Below, in pieces: positions 33,606-43,176 of a stretch of 64,000 bases of DNA. How positions within the stretch are numbered: position 1 is the stretch's first letter; each line of letters starts with the position of its first letter. The notes under the pieces were generated by a model. That model was not told where the DNA came from. It was given only the letters and a program-made list of their open reading frames with translations, and did no database searches. Source of the DNA: Bradyrhizobium sp. CB2312. Its GTDB lineage: Bacteria > Pseudomonadota > Alphaproteobacteria > Rhizobiales > Xanthobacteraceae. The translations under genes and the position numbers were made by a program. The stretch covers positions 4,981,501-5,045,500 of the forward strand of contig NZ_CP121668.1 in assembly GCF_029714425.1 (NCBI RefSeq), given 5' to 3'.

Positions 33606-34373
33606 ATGACCACCCGCGACGACGCGCCTGCGCCACTTGATCCCCTGCCGGAACCGCATACCGGCCTGATGGGCCGCTTCCGCAACTATTTCCTGACCGG
33701 CCTCGTGGTGACGGGGCCGATCGCCATCACGCTCTACCTGGTCTGGTGGTTCGTCACCTGGGTCGACGGCGTGGTGCGGCCGTTTGTCCCGCTGGCCTAT
33801 CGGCCTGAAACCTATCTGCCGTATGGCGTGCCCGGCTGGGGACTGATTGTCGCATTCTTCACGCTGACGCTGGTCGGCTTCCTCGCGGCCAACCTGATCG
33901 GCCGGACGCTGGTCGATGTCGGCGAGACCTTCCTCGGCCGCATCCCGGCGGTGCGCGCCATCTATCGCGGCCTGAAGCAGGTGTTCGAGACGCTGTTCTC
34001 GGGCAAGGGATCGAGCTTCCGCAAAGTGGGCCTGGTCGAGTTTCCCTCGCCGGGCATGTGGTCGATCGTGCTGATCTCGCAGTCGCCGAACGAGGACATT
34101 TCGCGCAGCCTGCCGGGACAGGAGGAGCATGTCTCGGTGTTTCTGCCGTGCTCGCCGAACCCGACCACCGGGTTCTTCTTCTATGTGCCGAAGAGCAAGA
34201 TCATCGAGGTCGATCTCAGTGCCGAGGACGCCGCGACGCTGATCATGTCGGCCGGCGTGGTGCAGCCGGGCTCGGCGCCCGATCCGAAGAAGGCCGCCGC
34301 GCTCGCGGGCATGGCGAATGCGGCGCGCATCGCCAACGCTTCGCTCCAGCCAGAGCCTGCGAAGGCGGAGTAG
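33606..34373 (+). CDS. DUF502 family membrane protein
   Basis: 255 residues. Two membrane helices (YFLTGLVVTGPIAITLYLVWWFVTW and GLIVAFFTLTLVGFLAANLIG) are followed by the DUF502 conserved region GRIPAVRAIYRGLKQVFETLFS and FPCSPNPTTGFFFYVPKS. The family is widespread and uncharacterised. Its constant place between glmS and recG in Bradyrhizobium suggests a cell-envelope role. ATG 33606 is chosen because the extra N-terminal residues from 33579 are not conserved in type. Confidence 0.88.
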   Translation: MTTRDDAPAPLDPLPEPHTGLMGRFRNYFLTGLVVTGPIAITLYLVWWFVTWVDGVVRPFVPLAYRPETYLPYGVPGWGLIVAFFTLTLVGFLAANLIGRTLVDVGETFLGRIPAVRAIYRGLKQVFETLFSGKGSSFRKVGLVEFPSPGMWSIVLISQSPNEDISRSLPGQEEHVSVFLPCSPNPTTGFFFYVPKSKIIEVDLSAEDAATLIMSAGVVQPGSAPDPKKAAALAGMANAARIANASLQPEPAKAE

Positions 34374-34477
34374 GGCCATTCCCGCGCGGGATGGCCGCGT
34401 TCACGCAGGCATTCGCATCCTCTGTTATGCTCCGATCGAACTGAGCGCCTCGCTCGGAATTCGATCTGGAGTGCACG

Positions 34478-35335
34478 ATGTCAAAGACCATTGCGATCCT
34501 CGCGCCTGGTGCCATGGGCAGCGCCGTGGCCCGCCGTCTCAGCGAGAACGGCGCACGCGTGCTGACGTCGTTGAAGGGGCGCAGCGAAGCGACGCTGAAA
34601 CGGGCGGCCGAGGCTGGCATGATCGGCGCCGAGGACGATGCGATTTCGGACGCCGACATCATCCTCTCGATCGTGCCGCCGGGCGAGGCGGTTGCACTCG
34701 CCGAGCGCCTGGCCGCGCTGATCGTCCGGCGCGCGAAGAAGCCGGTCGTGGTCGACTGCAACGCCGTCAATGTCGATACCGTGCAACGGATCGAGGAGAT
34801 CATCGGCTCGGCGCAGGCGCCGTTCGTGGACGGCGGCATCATCGGCTTTCCGCCGCAGCCGGGCGGCAAGAGCCCGGCCTTCTACATGTCCGGCGAGCAT
34901 GCCAAGGACGTCGCGGTGCTGAAGGACCTCGGCCTCGACGTGCGGATCGTCGAGGGGCCGGTCGGCGCGGCCTCGGCGCTGAAAATGTCCTATGCCGGCA
35001 TCGTCAAGGGCCTCGCCGGCATCGGCTCGGCCATGGTGGTTGCAGCAACGAAGGCGGGCGCTGCGGATGCGCTGCGCGACGAGCTCGCGCTGAGCCAGCC
35101 CGCGATCCTGGCCCGGCTCGAAGTGGCGCTTCCGGACATGATCCCGAAAGCCTATCGCTGGGTCGCGGAGATGCGGGAGATTTCCGGCTTTCTCGGAGCC
35201 GATCATCCCGCGAGCCAGATCTACGAGGGCTTTGCGCGCTGGTTTGAGCATCTTGCCGCAGACGCGAATGGGGAGGCGGTCGATGCGGAATTGCTGAAGG
35301 CGTTCGCCGCGCGTGTTGCCCAGAAGAAGTCCTGA
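34478..35335 (+). CDS. NAD(P)-dependent oxidoreductase of the 6-phosphogluconate dehydrogenase type (DUF1932)
   Basis: 285 residues. The N-terminal Rossmann fold starts IAILAPGAMGSAVARRL. The beta-hydroxyacid-dehydrogenase region reads DGGIIGFPPQPGG, and the SAALKMSYAGIVKG segment contains the conserved Lys near residue 170. The C-terminal helical part fits DUF1932. The substrate is unknown, and related enzymes oxidise beta-hydroxy acids. The gene stands alone between the DUF502 gene and a minus-strand kinase. Confidence 0.85.
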   Translation: MSKTIAILAPGAMGSAVARRLSENGARVLTSLKGRSEATLKRAAEAGMIGAEDDAISDADIILSIVPPGEAVALAERLAALIVRRAKKPVVVDCNAVNVDTVQRIEEIIGSAQAPFVDGGIIGFPPQPGGKSPAFYMSGEHAKDVAVLKDLGLDVRIVEGPVGAASALKMSYAGIVKGLAGIGSAMVVAATKAGAADALRDELALSQPAILARLEVALPDMIPKAYRWVAEMREISGFLGADHPASQIYEGFARWFEHLAADANGEAVDAELLKAFAARVAQKKS

Positions 35336-35345
35336 CCGGCCGGCT

Positions 35346-35867
35346 TCACTCGCCGTGCACTGAGACGGACTCCAGAAAGCCCTGGATGTCCCTGTCGCGC
35401 CTCAGCCGCACGACCGGGACCTCAGGGCCGTACTGGAGACGTTCGGCCTCGATGACCGGCACGCGCTCGACGTCGTAGCGCCACGCTTCCTTCATCAGTT
35501 TCCAGTCGAACTGTTCCGGGCACCCTTCCGGCAAGTCGGGCCGTGTTGTGTCGCGATGGAAAGCGGAGCGCCAGAGAATGCGCCACTGGCAGACCCAGCG
35601 CGGGCGGTCGATGACGACAAGAACATCTGCGCGAGCGATCGTGAGATCGAATGCCAGCCCCGAGAAGCTTCCGTCGATCACCCACGCTTCGCCCGCGATA
35701 GCATCCGCGACTCGCATGCGAAAGCTGGCCTTGTCGGAGGGTTTCCAGCCCGGCTGCCAGTACAGCACGTCGAGATGCACCACCGGCAGCTCAAGCTTTC
35801 GCCCGAGATTGCGGGCGAGCCGCGTCTTTCCGCTTCCCTGGGAGCCAACCACGATGATCCGGCGCAT
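35346..35867 (-). CDS. P-loop kinase-like protein (topology-modulation/adenylate-kinase-like)
   Basis: 173 residues with a Walker A loop GSQGSGKTRLAR at residues 8-19 and a downstream HLDVLYWQPGWKPSDKASF and WVIDGSFSG. These features are typical of small adenylate-kinase-like proteins once called DNA-topology modulation or FlaR proteins. Substrate unknown. It ends 10 bases from the stop of the oxidoreductase gene, tail to tail, and is divergent from the panE-like gene. Confidence 0.82.
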   Translation of the reverse strand: MRRIIVVGSQGSGKTRLARNLGRKLELPVVHLDVLYWQPGWKPSDKASFRMRVADAIAGEAWVIDGSFSGLAFDLTIARADVLVVIDRPRWVCQWRILWRSAFHRDTTRPDLPEGCPEQFDWKLMKEAWRYDVERVPVIEAERLQYGPEVPVVRLRRDRDIQGFLESVSVHGE

Positions 35868-36013
35868 CGCTGCAAGGTTCCATAAAGTCAGCCGCGGCGA
35901 AAGGGGCGCCTGCTGAACCGGCTGTACTCACACCGTCCTCAATGACGATGAGGAGACGTCGCAGGGGCCATCTGTTATTGTTTCTACGCAATCCCTCGGC
36001 AATGGGAGTTCGA

Positions 36014-36941
36014 ATGAAGGTGCTTGTCATCGGCGCGGGCGCGCTTGGCGGCTATTACGGAGCTTGCCTGGTCCGAGCGGGTAGCGACGTGACCTTTCTG
36101 GTGCGCGAGAAGCGGGCCGAGCAATTGCAGCGGAATGGATTGCAGGTCGTGAGCCCACACGGCGACTTCGCCGTGCAGCCGAAGCTTCTTGTGGCTGGCG
36201 ATCTCAAGGACCCGTTCGACGTCGTCCTCGTCGGCGTGAAAGCCTACTCGCTCGACGATGCGATGAGCCAGTTTGCGCCCGCCGCCGGCCCCAACACGAT
36301 GATTTTGCCGATCCTCAACGGGTTGAAACATATCGATGCCCTGAGCGCCAGGTTCGGCGGTGCTTGCGTTCTCGGCGGGCTCGCGAACGTCAGTGCCGGA
36401 CTCGATGCGGATGGTCGTGTCGTCCAGTTCATGGCCAATCAGACGATTGTCTTCGGTGAGATCGAGGGGACGCTGAGCGAGCGTGCGTCCGCGCTGGAGG
36501 CACTGCTTCAGGTTCCCGGTATCGACGTGCGCGCCAGCGAAGCGATCATGCAGGACATGTGGGAGAAATTCGTCCAGCTCAGCACGCTCGCCGGCATCAC
36601 CTGCCTGATGCGCGCGAGTATCGGAGACATCCTGGCCGTGCCCAACGGCGAGCAGTCCATTTTCCGCCTGTTCGCGGAATGCTGTGCCGTCGCGAACGCC
36701 TCCGGCTTTGAGCCGCGCGCGCCGTTCATCGAGTTCGACCGGAAGCTGTTCACCACCCTGGACTCACCGCTCAAGGCCTCGATGCTCCGCGATATCGAGC
36801 GCGGCTCGATCACCGAGGCGGAGCACATCCTCGGCGATATGGCCAATCGCGCCCGTGCGCTCGGCATCGACACCCCGCTGCTCGACCTCGCCAGAGCGCA
36901 TGTGGCGGCCTACGAGATCGGGCGACGGCGCAGGGGGTTAA
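36014..36941 (+). CDS. 2-dehydropantoate 2-reductase-like protein (lost stop codon)
   Basis: About 308 residues match ketopantoate reductase: VIGAGALGGYYGACL at the N-terminus, VKAYSLDDAM, and the conserved C-domain (LSTLAGITCLMRASIGDI, EPRAPFIEF). The frame then misses its stop and runs 309 more codons, antisense to recG, to 37867. The cause is visible: CAGGGGGTTAACC at 36931-36943. With four G instead of five, the frame reads AGG GGT TAA and would end exactly on recG's TTAA. Either a real one-base insertion or an assembly error. The start at ATG 36014 has GGGAG upstream. Role presumably in pantothenate synthesis or a related dehydrogenation. Confidence 0.78.
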
Positions 36942-39046
36942 CCAGCCCCGATCAGCGGGATCGCCTCGTCCCGCTCGTAGAGATACAGCAGGCAGCGCAG
37001 CGCCTCGCCGCGCTCGCCCTTCAGCTTCGGATCCTCTTTGAGGATGCGGAGCGCCTCGTCTCTCGCCTGGGTGATGAGCTGGCCGTGCACCTCCGAGCGC
37101 GCGATGCGATAGCCGGGCAGGCCGCTCTGGCGCACGCCGAGGACATCGCCTTCGCCGCGCAGCTTCAGATCCTCCTCGGCGATGCGAAAGCCGTCCGTGG
37201 TCTCGCGGATGACCTTGAGCCGGGCCTTCGACATCTCGCCGAGCGGTTCGCCGTAGAGCAGGATACAAGTCGAGGCTTCCGAGCCGCGTCCGATGCGCCC
37301 GCGCAACTGGTGGAGCTGGGCGAGGCCAAAGCGCTCGGCATTCTCGATCACCATGATGGTTGCGGCGGGGACGTCGACGCCGACCTCGACCACGGTGGTC
37401 GCGACCAGAAGGCCGATCTCGTGGGCGGCGAACTGGCCCATGACGCGGTCCTTCTCGGTCCCTTTCATCTGGCCGTGGACGAGGCCGACGCGGTCGCCGA
37501 AACGTTTTTGCAGGCTCTCGAAGCGCTTGGTCGCATTCGTCAGGTGCTCGGTGCCCTCGGCCTCGGATTCCTCGACCAGGGGACAGATCCAGTAGACCAG
37601 CTTGCCGGATTCGAGCGCGCGGCCGACCCCCTCCATGACCTCGCTGATCCGGCTCATCGGCACCGCGCGGGTGTCGATCGGCTGGCGGCCGGCGGGCTTT
37701 TCGCGCAGCTCGGAGATGTCCATGTCGCCGAAATAGGTCAGCACCAGCGTGCGCGGGATCGGGGTGGCGCTCAGCACCAGCACGTCGACGGCTTCGCCCT
37801 TGGACGTCAGCGCCAGCCGCTCGCGCACGCCAAAGCGATGCTGCTCGTCGACGATGGCGAGGGCTAGATCGCGGAAGATCACGTCGTCCTGGATCAGCGC
37901 ATGGGTGCCGACGAGCAGGTCGATCTCGCCGGCGGCGAGCTGGGCGATGATCTCACGTCGCTCCTTGCCCTTTTCCCGGCCGGTGAGGATGGCGACCCGC
38001 ATCCCCGCGCGCTCGGCGAGCGGCGCGATGGTCTTGATGTGCTGGCGCGCCAGGATTTCGGTCGGGGCCATCAAGGCGGCTTGCTTGCCGACCTCGGCCA
38101 CGGCCGCGGCTGCCAGCAACGCCACCACGGTCTTGCCCGAGCCGACGTCGCCCTGGAGCAGGCGCAGCATCCGCACCGGCTGCTTCAGGTCCTCGGCGAT
38201 GGCGGCCACTGCGCTGCGCTGGGACGGCGTGAGCGCGTAAGGAAGGGCGTCGATGATCTTGTTGCGCAGATGGCCGTCGCCGGCATTGCGCACGCCGGCG
38301 GGCCGTCGCAGTTGCGCGCGGATCAGCGCAAGCGCGAGCTGGCCGGCGAGCAGCTCGTCGAAGGCGAGGCGGGACCAGAAGCGCTGATCCGGCAAGATGT
38401 CCGTCAGCTCGACCGGCTGGTGCACGCGATTGAGCGCTTCCGTAACCGACGGAAAATTACAGCGGCGCATCACCTCCGGGCTGATCCATTCGGGCAGGGC
38501 CGGCAGCTTCTGCAGCGCCTGCGCGATCGCGCGGCGCAGCGAGCCGAGCGCGAGGCCCTCCGTCAGCGGATAGACCGGATCTATCCCTGAGAGCTTCGAG
38601 ATCGCCTCCTCGTCGAGCACGCGGTCGGGATGCACGATCTGCGGGATGCCGTCATACATCTGCAGCGTGCCGGAGACGTAGCGCTTCTCGCCGACAGGCA
38701 GCAGTTTTTCGACATAGCCGGGCTTGGCGCGGAAAAAGGTCAGCACGACGTCGCCGGTGTCGTCGCTGGCATAGACCAGATACGGTGCGCGCGAGTTGCG
38801 CGGCGGGGGCGGGCGGTGGCGATCGACGGTGACCTCCAGCGTCACCATGGTTCCCTGGGCCGCGTCGCGGATCTTCGGCCGCGCCCGGCGGTCGATGACC
38901 TGGCTCGGCAGATGCAGCAGCAGATCGACCAGCCGCGGCGTCTCGCTCCGGCTGAGCAGATATTGCAACAGCTTGTCCTGCTTCGGACCGACGCCGGAGA
39001 GGCTGGTCACGGGAGCAAACAGCGGATTGAGCAGGCTGGGGCGCAT
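36938..39046 (-). CDS. recG: ATP-dependent DNA helicase RecG
   Basis: A 702-residue enzyme that reverses stalled replication forks and branch-migrates Holliday junctions. The N-terminal wedge domain (LTPLSGVGPK-like, residues ~12-150) precedes the SF2 motor: LQGDVGSGKTVVA (Walker A), VDEQHRFG (DEQH), SATPIPRT, and QLRGRIGRG (motif VI). The TRG-type C-terminus is RLKVIRETTDGFRIAEEDLKLRGEGD. I chose ATG 39046 (MRPSLLNP) over ATG 39097, whose lead lies in a repeat. Length fits the family. The stop shares TTAA with the panE-like gene. Confidence 0.95.
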   Translation of the reverse strand: MRPSLLNPLFAPVTSLSGVGPKQDKLLQYLLSRSETPRLVDLLLHLPSQVIDRRARPKIRDAAQGTMVTLEVTVDRHRPPPPRNSRAPYLVYASDDTGDVVLTFFRAKPGYVEKLLPVGEKRYVSGTLQMYDGIPQIVHPDRVLDEEAISKLSGIDPVYPLTEGLALGSLRRAIAQALQKLPALPEWISPEVMRRCNFPSVTEALNRVHQPVELTDILPDQRFWSRLAFDELLAGQLALALIRAQLRRPAGVRNAGDGHLRNKIIDALPYALTPSQRSAVAAIAEDLKQPVRMLRLLQGDVGSGKTVVALLAAAAVAEVGKQAALMAPTEILARQHIKTIAPLAERAGMRVAILTGREKGKERREIIAQLAAGEIDLLVGTHALIQDDVIFRDLALAIVDEQHRFGVRERLALTSKGEAVDVLVLSATPIPRTLVLTYFGDMDISELREKPAGRQPIDTRAVPMSRISEVMEGVGRALESGKLVYWICPLVEESEAEGTEHLTNATKRFESLQKRFGDRVGLVHGQMKGTEKDRVMGQFAAHEIGLLVATTVVEVGVDVPAATIMVIENAERFGLAQLHQLRGRIGRGSEASTCILLYGEPLGEMSKARLKVIRETTDGFRIAEEDLKLRGEGDVLGVRQSGLPGYRIARSEVHGQLITQARDEALRILKEDPKLKGERGEALRCLLYLYERDEAIPLIGAG

Positions 39047-39059
39047 TCTCGCAACATTC

Positions 39060-39132
39060 GTCATGCGCGGGCCTGACCCGCGCATCCATCTTTTCAAGGA
39101 CGATGGATTGCCGGGTCAAGCCCGACAATGAC
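39060..39132. repeat. palindromic intergenic repeat (REP-like)
   Basis: GTCATGCGCGGGCCTGACCCGCGCATCCATC ... GATGGATTGCCGGGTCAAGCCCGACAATGAC forms a long imperfect hairpin immediately upstream of recG and before sdhE. The same family occurs at 61678-61802. Confidence 0.75.
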
Positions 39133-39239
39133 GGTCCCCAAACAATTGCAATAACAAAGGGCTGACACAGGCGGTCCCAATGGCTATATCACCCCGGCCC
39201 GGCACGTCCGGGCTTTTGGCGTTTGACTGGATTTGAGAC

Positions 39240-39530
39240 ATGACGGGAACGACACGATCGAGCAACGGGCTGGACGACCGCCGCAAGCGGCTTCTGTTCC
39301 GCTGCTGGCACCGCGGCACGCGCGAGATGGACCTGATCCTCGGCCGCTTCGCGGACGCCGAGATCGGCAACCTGTCGGACGCCGAGCTGACCGAGCTCGA
39401 AACCCTGCTCGAGGTCAACGATCCCGATCTCTATGCCGCCATCACCGGTGACAAGGTGCTGCCAGCCGATGTCACCGGCGCGATCTTCGCGCGCATCAAG
39501 GCGTTCCCGATCGCGGACGGCAACGTATGA
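39240..39530 (+). CDS. sdhE: succinate dehydrogenase assembly factor 2 (SdhE)
   Basis: A 96-residue small helical protein that flavinylates SdhA. The diagnostic RGxxE motif reads RGTREMDLILGRF near residues 25-37, and the following five-helix pattern (LSDAELTELETLLEVNDPDLYAAI) is typical. The stop overlaps the mfd start by four bases (ATGA), so the two are translationally coupled. The recG-sdhE-mfd order is a known alphaproteobacterial arrangement. Confidence 0.93.
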   Translation: MTGTTRSSNGLDDRRKRLLFRCWHRGTREMDLILGRFADAEIGNLSDAELTELETLLEVNDPDLYAAITGDKVLPADVTGAIFARIKAFPIADGNV

Positions 39531-42500
39531 AACAGGGGATGAAATCTCCGGCCGAGCTGCTCACGCCCGGCCGCGCGGTGACGCTTGCCAATGTCGCCGA
39601 GGGTGCCGAAGGCCTGGTCGTCTCCGACCTGGCGCGGGCCATCGCGGCGCGGCCGAAGAAGCCGGCCGTCAGCCTTACCGTGGTCTGCCGCGACGGCGGA
39701 CGCATGCAGCAGCTCGAACGCGCGCTGAGATTCTTCGCGCCTGATCTGCCGGTGCTGACCTTTCCGGCCTGGGACTGCCAGCCCTATGATCGCGTCTCGC
39801 CGCATGGCGGCATCCTGGCGCAACGCCTGACCACGCTGGCGCGGCTCGCTTCGCTCACCGGCAGCGACAAGCCGCTGATCGTGCTGACCACGGTGAACGC
39901 GGTGGTCCAGCGCGTGCCCGCGCGCGAGCTCGTCGCGGCGCAGGCGCTGTCGGTCGCGCCCGGCAACGTCGTGCCTATGGACACCATCGTCGCCTGGCTC
40001 GAGCATAATGGCTACAACCGCTCCTCGACCGTGCGCGAGCCCGGCGAATATGCGGTGCGCGGCGGCATCCTCGATCTGTTTCCAGCCGGCCTCGAACAGC
40101 CGGTGCGGTTCGACTTCTTCGGCGACAGCCTGGAATCGATCCGCTCGTTCGATGCCGAGACCCAGCGCACGCTGCTCGACATGCGCTCGCTCGATCTCGT
40201 GCCTGTCTCGGAATTCCAGCTCGTCACCGACACCATCCGCCGCTTTCGCATGGGCTATGTCGCCGAGTTCGGCGCGCCCGAGCGCGACGATGCGCTGTAC
40301 GAGGCGGTCAGCGAAGGCCGCCGCCATCCCGGCATGGAGCACTGGCTGCCGCTGTTCCAGGACCGGATGGACACGCTGTTCGACTACCTGCAAGGGGCCG
40401 CCGTCGCGATCGAGCCGCAGGCCGAGGACGCGGTGCGCGAGCGCTTCAAGCAGATCCTCGACTATTACGAGGCCCGCCGCGAGGCGATGGAGCATCCCGG
40501 CGGCGGCGCGATCTACAAGCCGCTGCCGCCCGACCGGCTCTATCTGACCGAGGAGGAGTGGGGCAAACGCCTCGGCGATATCCCGCTGGCGCGGCTGACG
40601 CCGTTCTCCGTGCCGACCGACGGCACTTCGGTCGTCGACGCCGGCGCGCGCAAGGGCCGCGATTTCGCGCCGGAGCGCAACGACACCACGGTCAACGTGT
40701 TCGAATCCGTGGTCAGTCACGTCATGGCGCTGCAGGCGCAACGCAAGAAGGTCGTGATCGCGCTGTGGACCGAAGGCTCGCGTGATCGCATGACGTCGAT
40801 GCTGCGCGACCACAAGCTCGCCCACGCCACCAGCGTCAATAGCTGGCGCACCGTGCAGGCGACCCCGCGCAACGAGACCATGCTCGCCGTGCTCGGCCTG
40901 GAAAGCGGTTTCGAGACCGACGAGATCGCGCTCATCAGCGAGCAGGACATTTTGGGCGACCGCCTGGTGCGGCCGCGCAAGCCGAGCCGCAAGCTCGACA
41001 GTTTCATTTCTGAGGTGACGAGCCTCACCGCCGGCGACATCGTCGTCCACGTCGACCACGGCATCGGCCGCTTCATCGGCCTGCAGACCCTCGACGTCGC
41101 CGGCGCGCCGCATGATTGTCTCGAGCTGCACTATGCCGCCGAGACGAAACTGTTCCTGCCGGTCGAGAACATCGAGCTGTTGTCGCGCTACGGCTCGGAC
41201 CAGACCACTGTCGAGCTGGATCGTCTCGGCGGCTCCGGCTGGCAGAGCCGCAAGGCCAAGCTGAAGAACCGCATCCGTGAGATCGCGGGCGAGCTGATCA
41301 AGATCGCGGCCGAACGCATGCTGCACGAGGCGCCGAAACTGCCGGTGCAGCAGGGCGTCTACGACGAGTTCTGCGCGCGCTTCCCCTATGACGAGACCGA
41401 GGACCAGCTGGGCGCGATCGAGTCCACGCTGAAGGATCTCGAAAAGGGCCGGCCGATGGACCGGCTGATCTGCGGCGACGTCGGCTTCGGCAAGACCGAG
41501 GTGGCGCTGCGTGCCGCCTTTGCGGTCGCGCTCGATGGCAAGCAGGTCGCGGTCGTGGTGCCGACCACGCTCCTGGCGCGCCAGCACCACCGGACGTTCA
41601 GCGAGCGCTTCAAGGGCTTCCCGGTCAACGTCGCACAGGCTTCGCGCCTGGTCGCGACCAAACAGCTCAACGAGGTCAAGAAGGGCATTGCCGACGGCTC
41701 GGTCGATATCGTCGTCGGCACCCACGCGTTGCTCGGCAAGGCCATCAAATTCCGTGACCTCGGCCTGCTCATCGTCGACGAGGAGCAGCATTTTGGTGTC
41801 AGCCACAAGGAGCGGCTGAAGGCGCTGCGCGCTGAGGTGCATGTGTTGACGCTGTCGGCGACGCCGATCCCGCGCACGCTGCAACTGGCGCTCACAGGCG
41901 TCCGCGAGCTCTCGATCATCGCCTCGCCCCCGGTCGACCGCCTCGCGGTCCGCACCTTCGTCGCCCCGCACGATCCCCTGATGATCCGCGAAGCCTTGCT
42001 GCGCGAGCGCTATCGCGGCGGCCAGGCGTTCTACGTCGTGCCGCGCATCGACGACCTCGCCGAGGTCAAGGACTTCCTGGACAAGAACGTGCCGGAGATG
42101 AAGGTCGCGGTCGCGCACGGCCAGATGCCGCCCGCCGTGATCGAGGACATCATGACCGCGTTCTACGACGGCAAGTTCGACATCCTCTTGTCGACCACGA
42201 TCGTCGAGTCCGGCCTCGACATCCCCAATGCCAACACGCTGATCGTGCACCGCGCCGACATGTTCGGTCTTGCCCAGCTCTACCAGCTCCGCGGCCGTGT
42301 CGGCCGCTCCAAGCTGCGCGCTTACGCGCTGTTCACGCTGCCGGCGCAGCAGAAGATCACGGCGCAGGCCGAGCGCCGGCTCACCGTGCTGCAATCGCTG
42401 GAGACGCTGGGTGCAGGCTTCCAGCTTGCCTCGCACGACCTCGACATCCGCGGCGCCGGCAATCTGCTCGGCGAGGAGCAGTCCGGCCACATCAAGGAGG

Positions 42501-43045
42501 TCGGCTTCGAGCTCTATCAGTCGATGCTGGAGGAGGCGATCGTCAATCTCAAGGCCGGCGTCGCCGAGCCCGCCGCCGACCGCTGGTCGCCGCAGATCAC
42601 CATCGGCATGCCCGTGCTCATCCCGGAGGACTACGTCGGCGATCTCTCGGTACGGCTGTCGCTGTACCGGCGCCTTGCCGATCTCGACACCGAGGAGGAG
42701 ATCGAGAATTTCGGCGCCGAGTTGCGCGACCGCTTCGGCGTGCTGCCGGACGAGGTGCGCTACCTGTTCAAGGTCGCCGCGATCAAGGCGTTCTGCCGCC
42801 GGGCCAATGTCGAGAAGATCGACGCAGGTCCCAAGGGTGCCGTCATCGTCTTCCGCGACAATTCCTTCGCCCATCCCGACCGCCTCGTGACCTTCATCCG
42901 CAGCTACGGCCAGGCCGCCAAGGTGCGGCCCGACATGAAGGTGGTGTTCCTGCAGGACTGGGAGACGCCGGAAGAGCGCCTCGTCGGCACCACGGAGATC
43001 ATGCGGCAATTGGCGCAGCTGGCGGAGGCTAAGAAGGCGGCGTAG
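39527..43045 (+). CDS. mfd: transcription-repair coupling factor Mfd
   Basis: A 1172-residue protein that displaces stalled RNA polymerase and recruits UvrA. Domains in order: UvrB-homology (residues ~1-350, with the UvrA-binding module GYNRSSTVREPGEYAVRGGILDLFP near 165-190), CarD-like RNA polymerase interaction domain (DIVVHVDHGIGRFIGLQ near 505-520), SF2 motor (CGDVGFGKTEVALR near 650, DEEQHFG, SATPIPRTL, QLRGRVGRS), and the C-terminal TRCF domain. All canonical parts are intact, unlike the paralogue at 14413-17616. Confidence 0.96.
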   Translation: MKQGMKSPAELLTPGRAVTLANVAEGAEGLVVSDLARAIAARPKKPAVSLTVVCRDGGRMQQLERALRFFAPDLPVLTFPAWDCQPYDRVSPHGGILAQRLTTLARLASLTGSDKPLIVLTTVNAVVQRVPARELVAAQALSVAPGNVVPMDTIVAWLEHNGYNRSSTVREPGEYAVRGGILDLFPAGLEQPVRFDFFGDSLESIRSFDAETQRTLLDMRSLDLVPVSEFQLVTDTIRRFRMGYVAEFGAPERDDALYEAVSEGRRHPGMEHWLPLFQDRMDTLFDYLQGAAVAIEPQAEDAVRERFKQILDYYEARREAMEHPGGGAIYKPLPPDRLYLTEEEWGKRLGDIPLARLTPFSVPTDGTSVVDAGARKGRDFAPERNDTTVNVFESVVSHVMALQAQRKKVVIALWTEGSRDRMTSMLRDHKLAHATSVNSWRTVQATPRNETMLAVLGLESGFETDEIALISEQDILGDRLVRPRKPSRKLDSFISEVTSLTAGDIVVHVDHGIGRFIGLQTLDVAGAPHDCLELHYAAETKLFLPVENIELLSRYGSDQTTVELDRLGGSGWQSRKAKLKNRIREIAGELIKIAAERMLHEAPKLPVQQGVYDEFCARFPYDETEDQLGAIESTLKDLEKGRPMDRLICGDVGFGKTEVALRAAFAVALDGKQVAVVVPTTLLARQHHRTFSERFKGFPVNVAQASRLVATKQLNEVKKGIADGSVDIVVGTHALLGKAIKFRDLGLLIVDEEQHFGVSHKERLKALRAEVHVLTLSATPIPRTLQLALTGVRELSIIASPPVDRLAVRTFVAPHDPLMIREALLRERYRGGQAFYVVPRIDDLAEVKDFLDKNVPEMKVAVAHGQMPPAVIEDIMTAFYDGKFDILLSTTIVESGLDIPNANTLIVHRADMFGLAQLYQLRGRVGRSKLRAYALFTLPAQQKITAQAERRLTVLQSLETLGAGFQLASHDLDIRGAGNLLGEEQSGHIKEVGFELYQSMLEEAIVNLKAGVAEPAADRWSPQITIGMPVLIPEDYVGDLSVRLSLYRRLADLDTEEEIENFGAELRDRFGVLPDEVRYLFKVAAIKAFCRRANVEKIDAGPKGAVIVFRDNSFAHPDRLVTFIRSYGQAAKVRPDMKVVFLQDWETPEERLVGTTEIMRQLAQLAEAKKAA

Positions 43046-43053
43046 CAACAGGC

Positions 43054-43162
43054 GCCGTAGTGCCGTAGTGCCGTAGCGTGGGCAAAGCGAAGCGTGCCCA
43101 CCACCTCTATCCACCTTGAAAAATGGTGGGCACGGCGCTGCGCGCCTTTGCCCACCCTACGG
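43054..43162. repeat. palindromic intergenic repeat with GCCGTAGT tandem
   Basis: Two exact GCCGTAGT octamers and a third variant (about 43055-43078) lead into a long inverted repeat, CCGTAGCGTGGGCAAAGCG ... CGCGCCTTTGCCCACCCTACGG, with an inner GTGCCCACCA...TGGTGGGCAC arm pair. It separates mfd from the next minus-strand gene. It is of a bradyrhizobial intergenic type. Confidence 0.8.
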
Positions 43163-43176
43163 CATCGCAATCGGAG

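Noticed and set aside
36941..37867. The C-terminal half of the 618-residue panE-like frame as a real domain
   Set aside because: It is the antisense of recG and has no family resemblance. A single-base indel explains the read-through.
39431..43114. 1227-residue open frame on the minus strand opposite mfd
   Set aside because: It mirrors the coding sequence of mfd on the opposite strand. High-GC third positions keep antisense frames open. The composition (His/Arg/Gln/Asp-rich, no domains) is typical shadow sequence.
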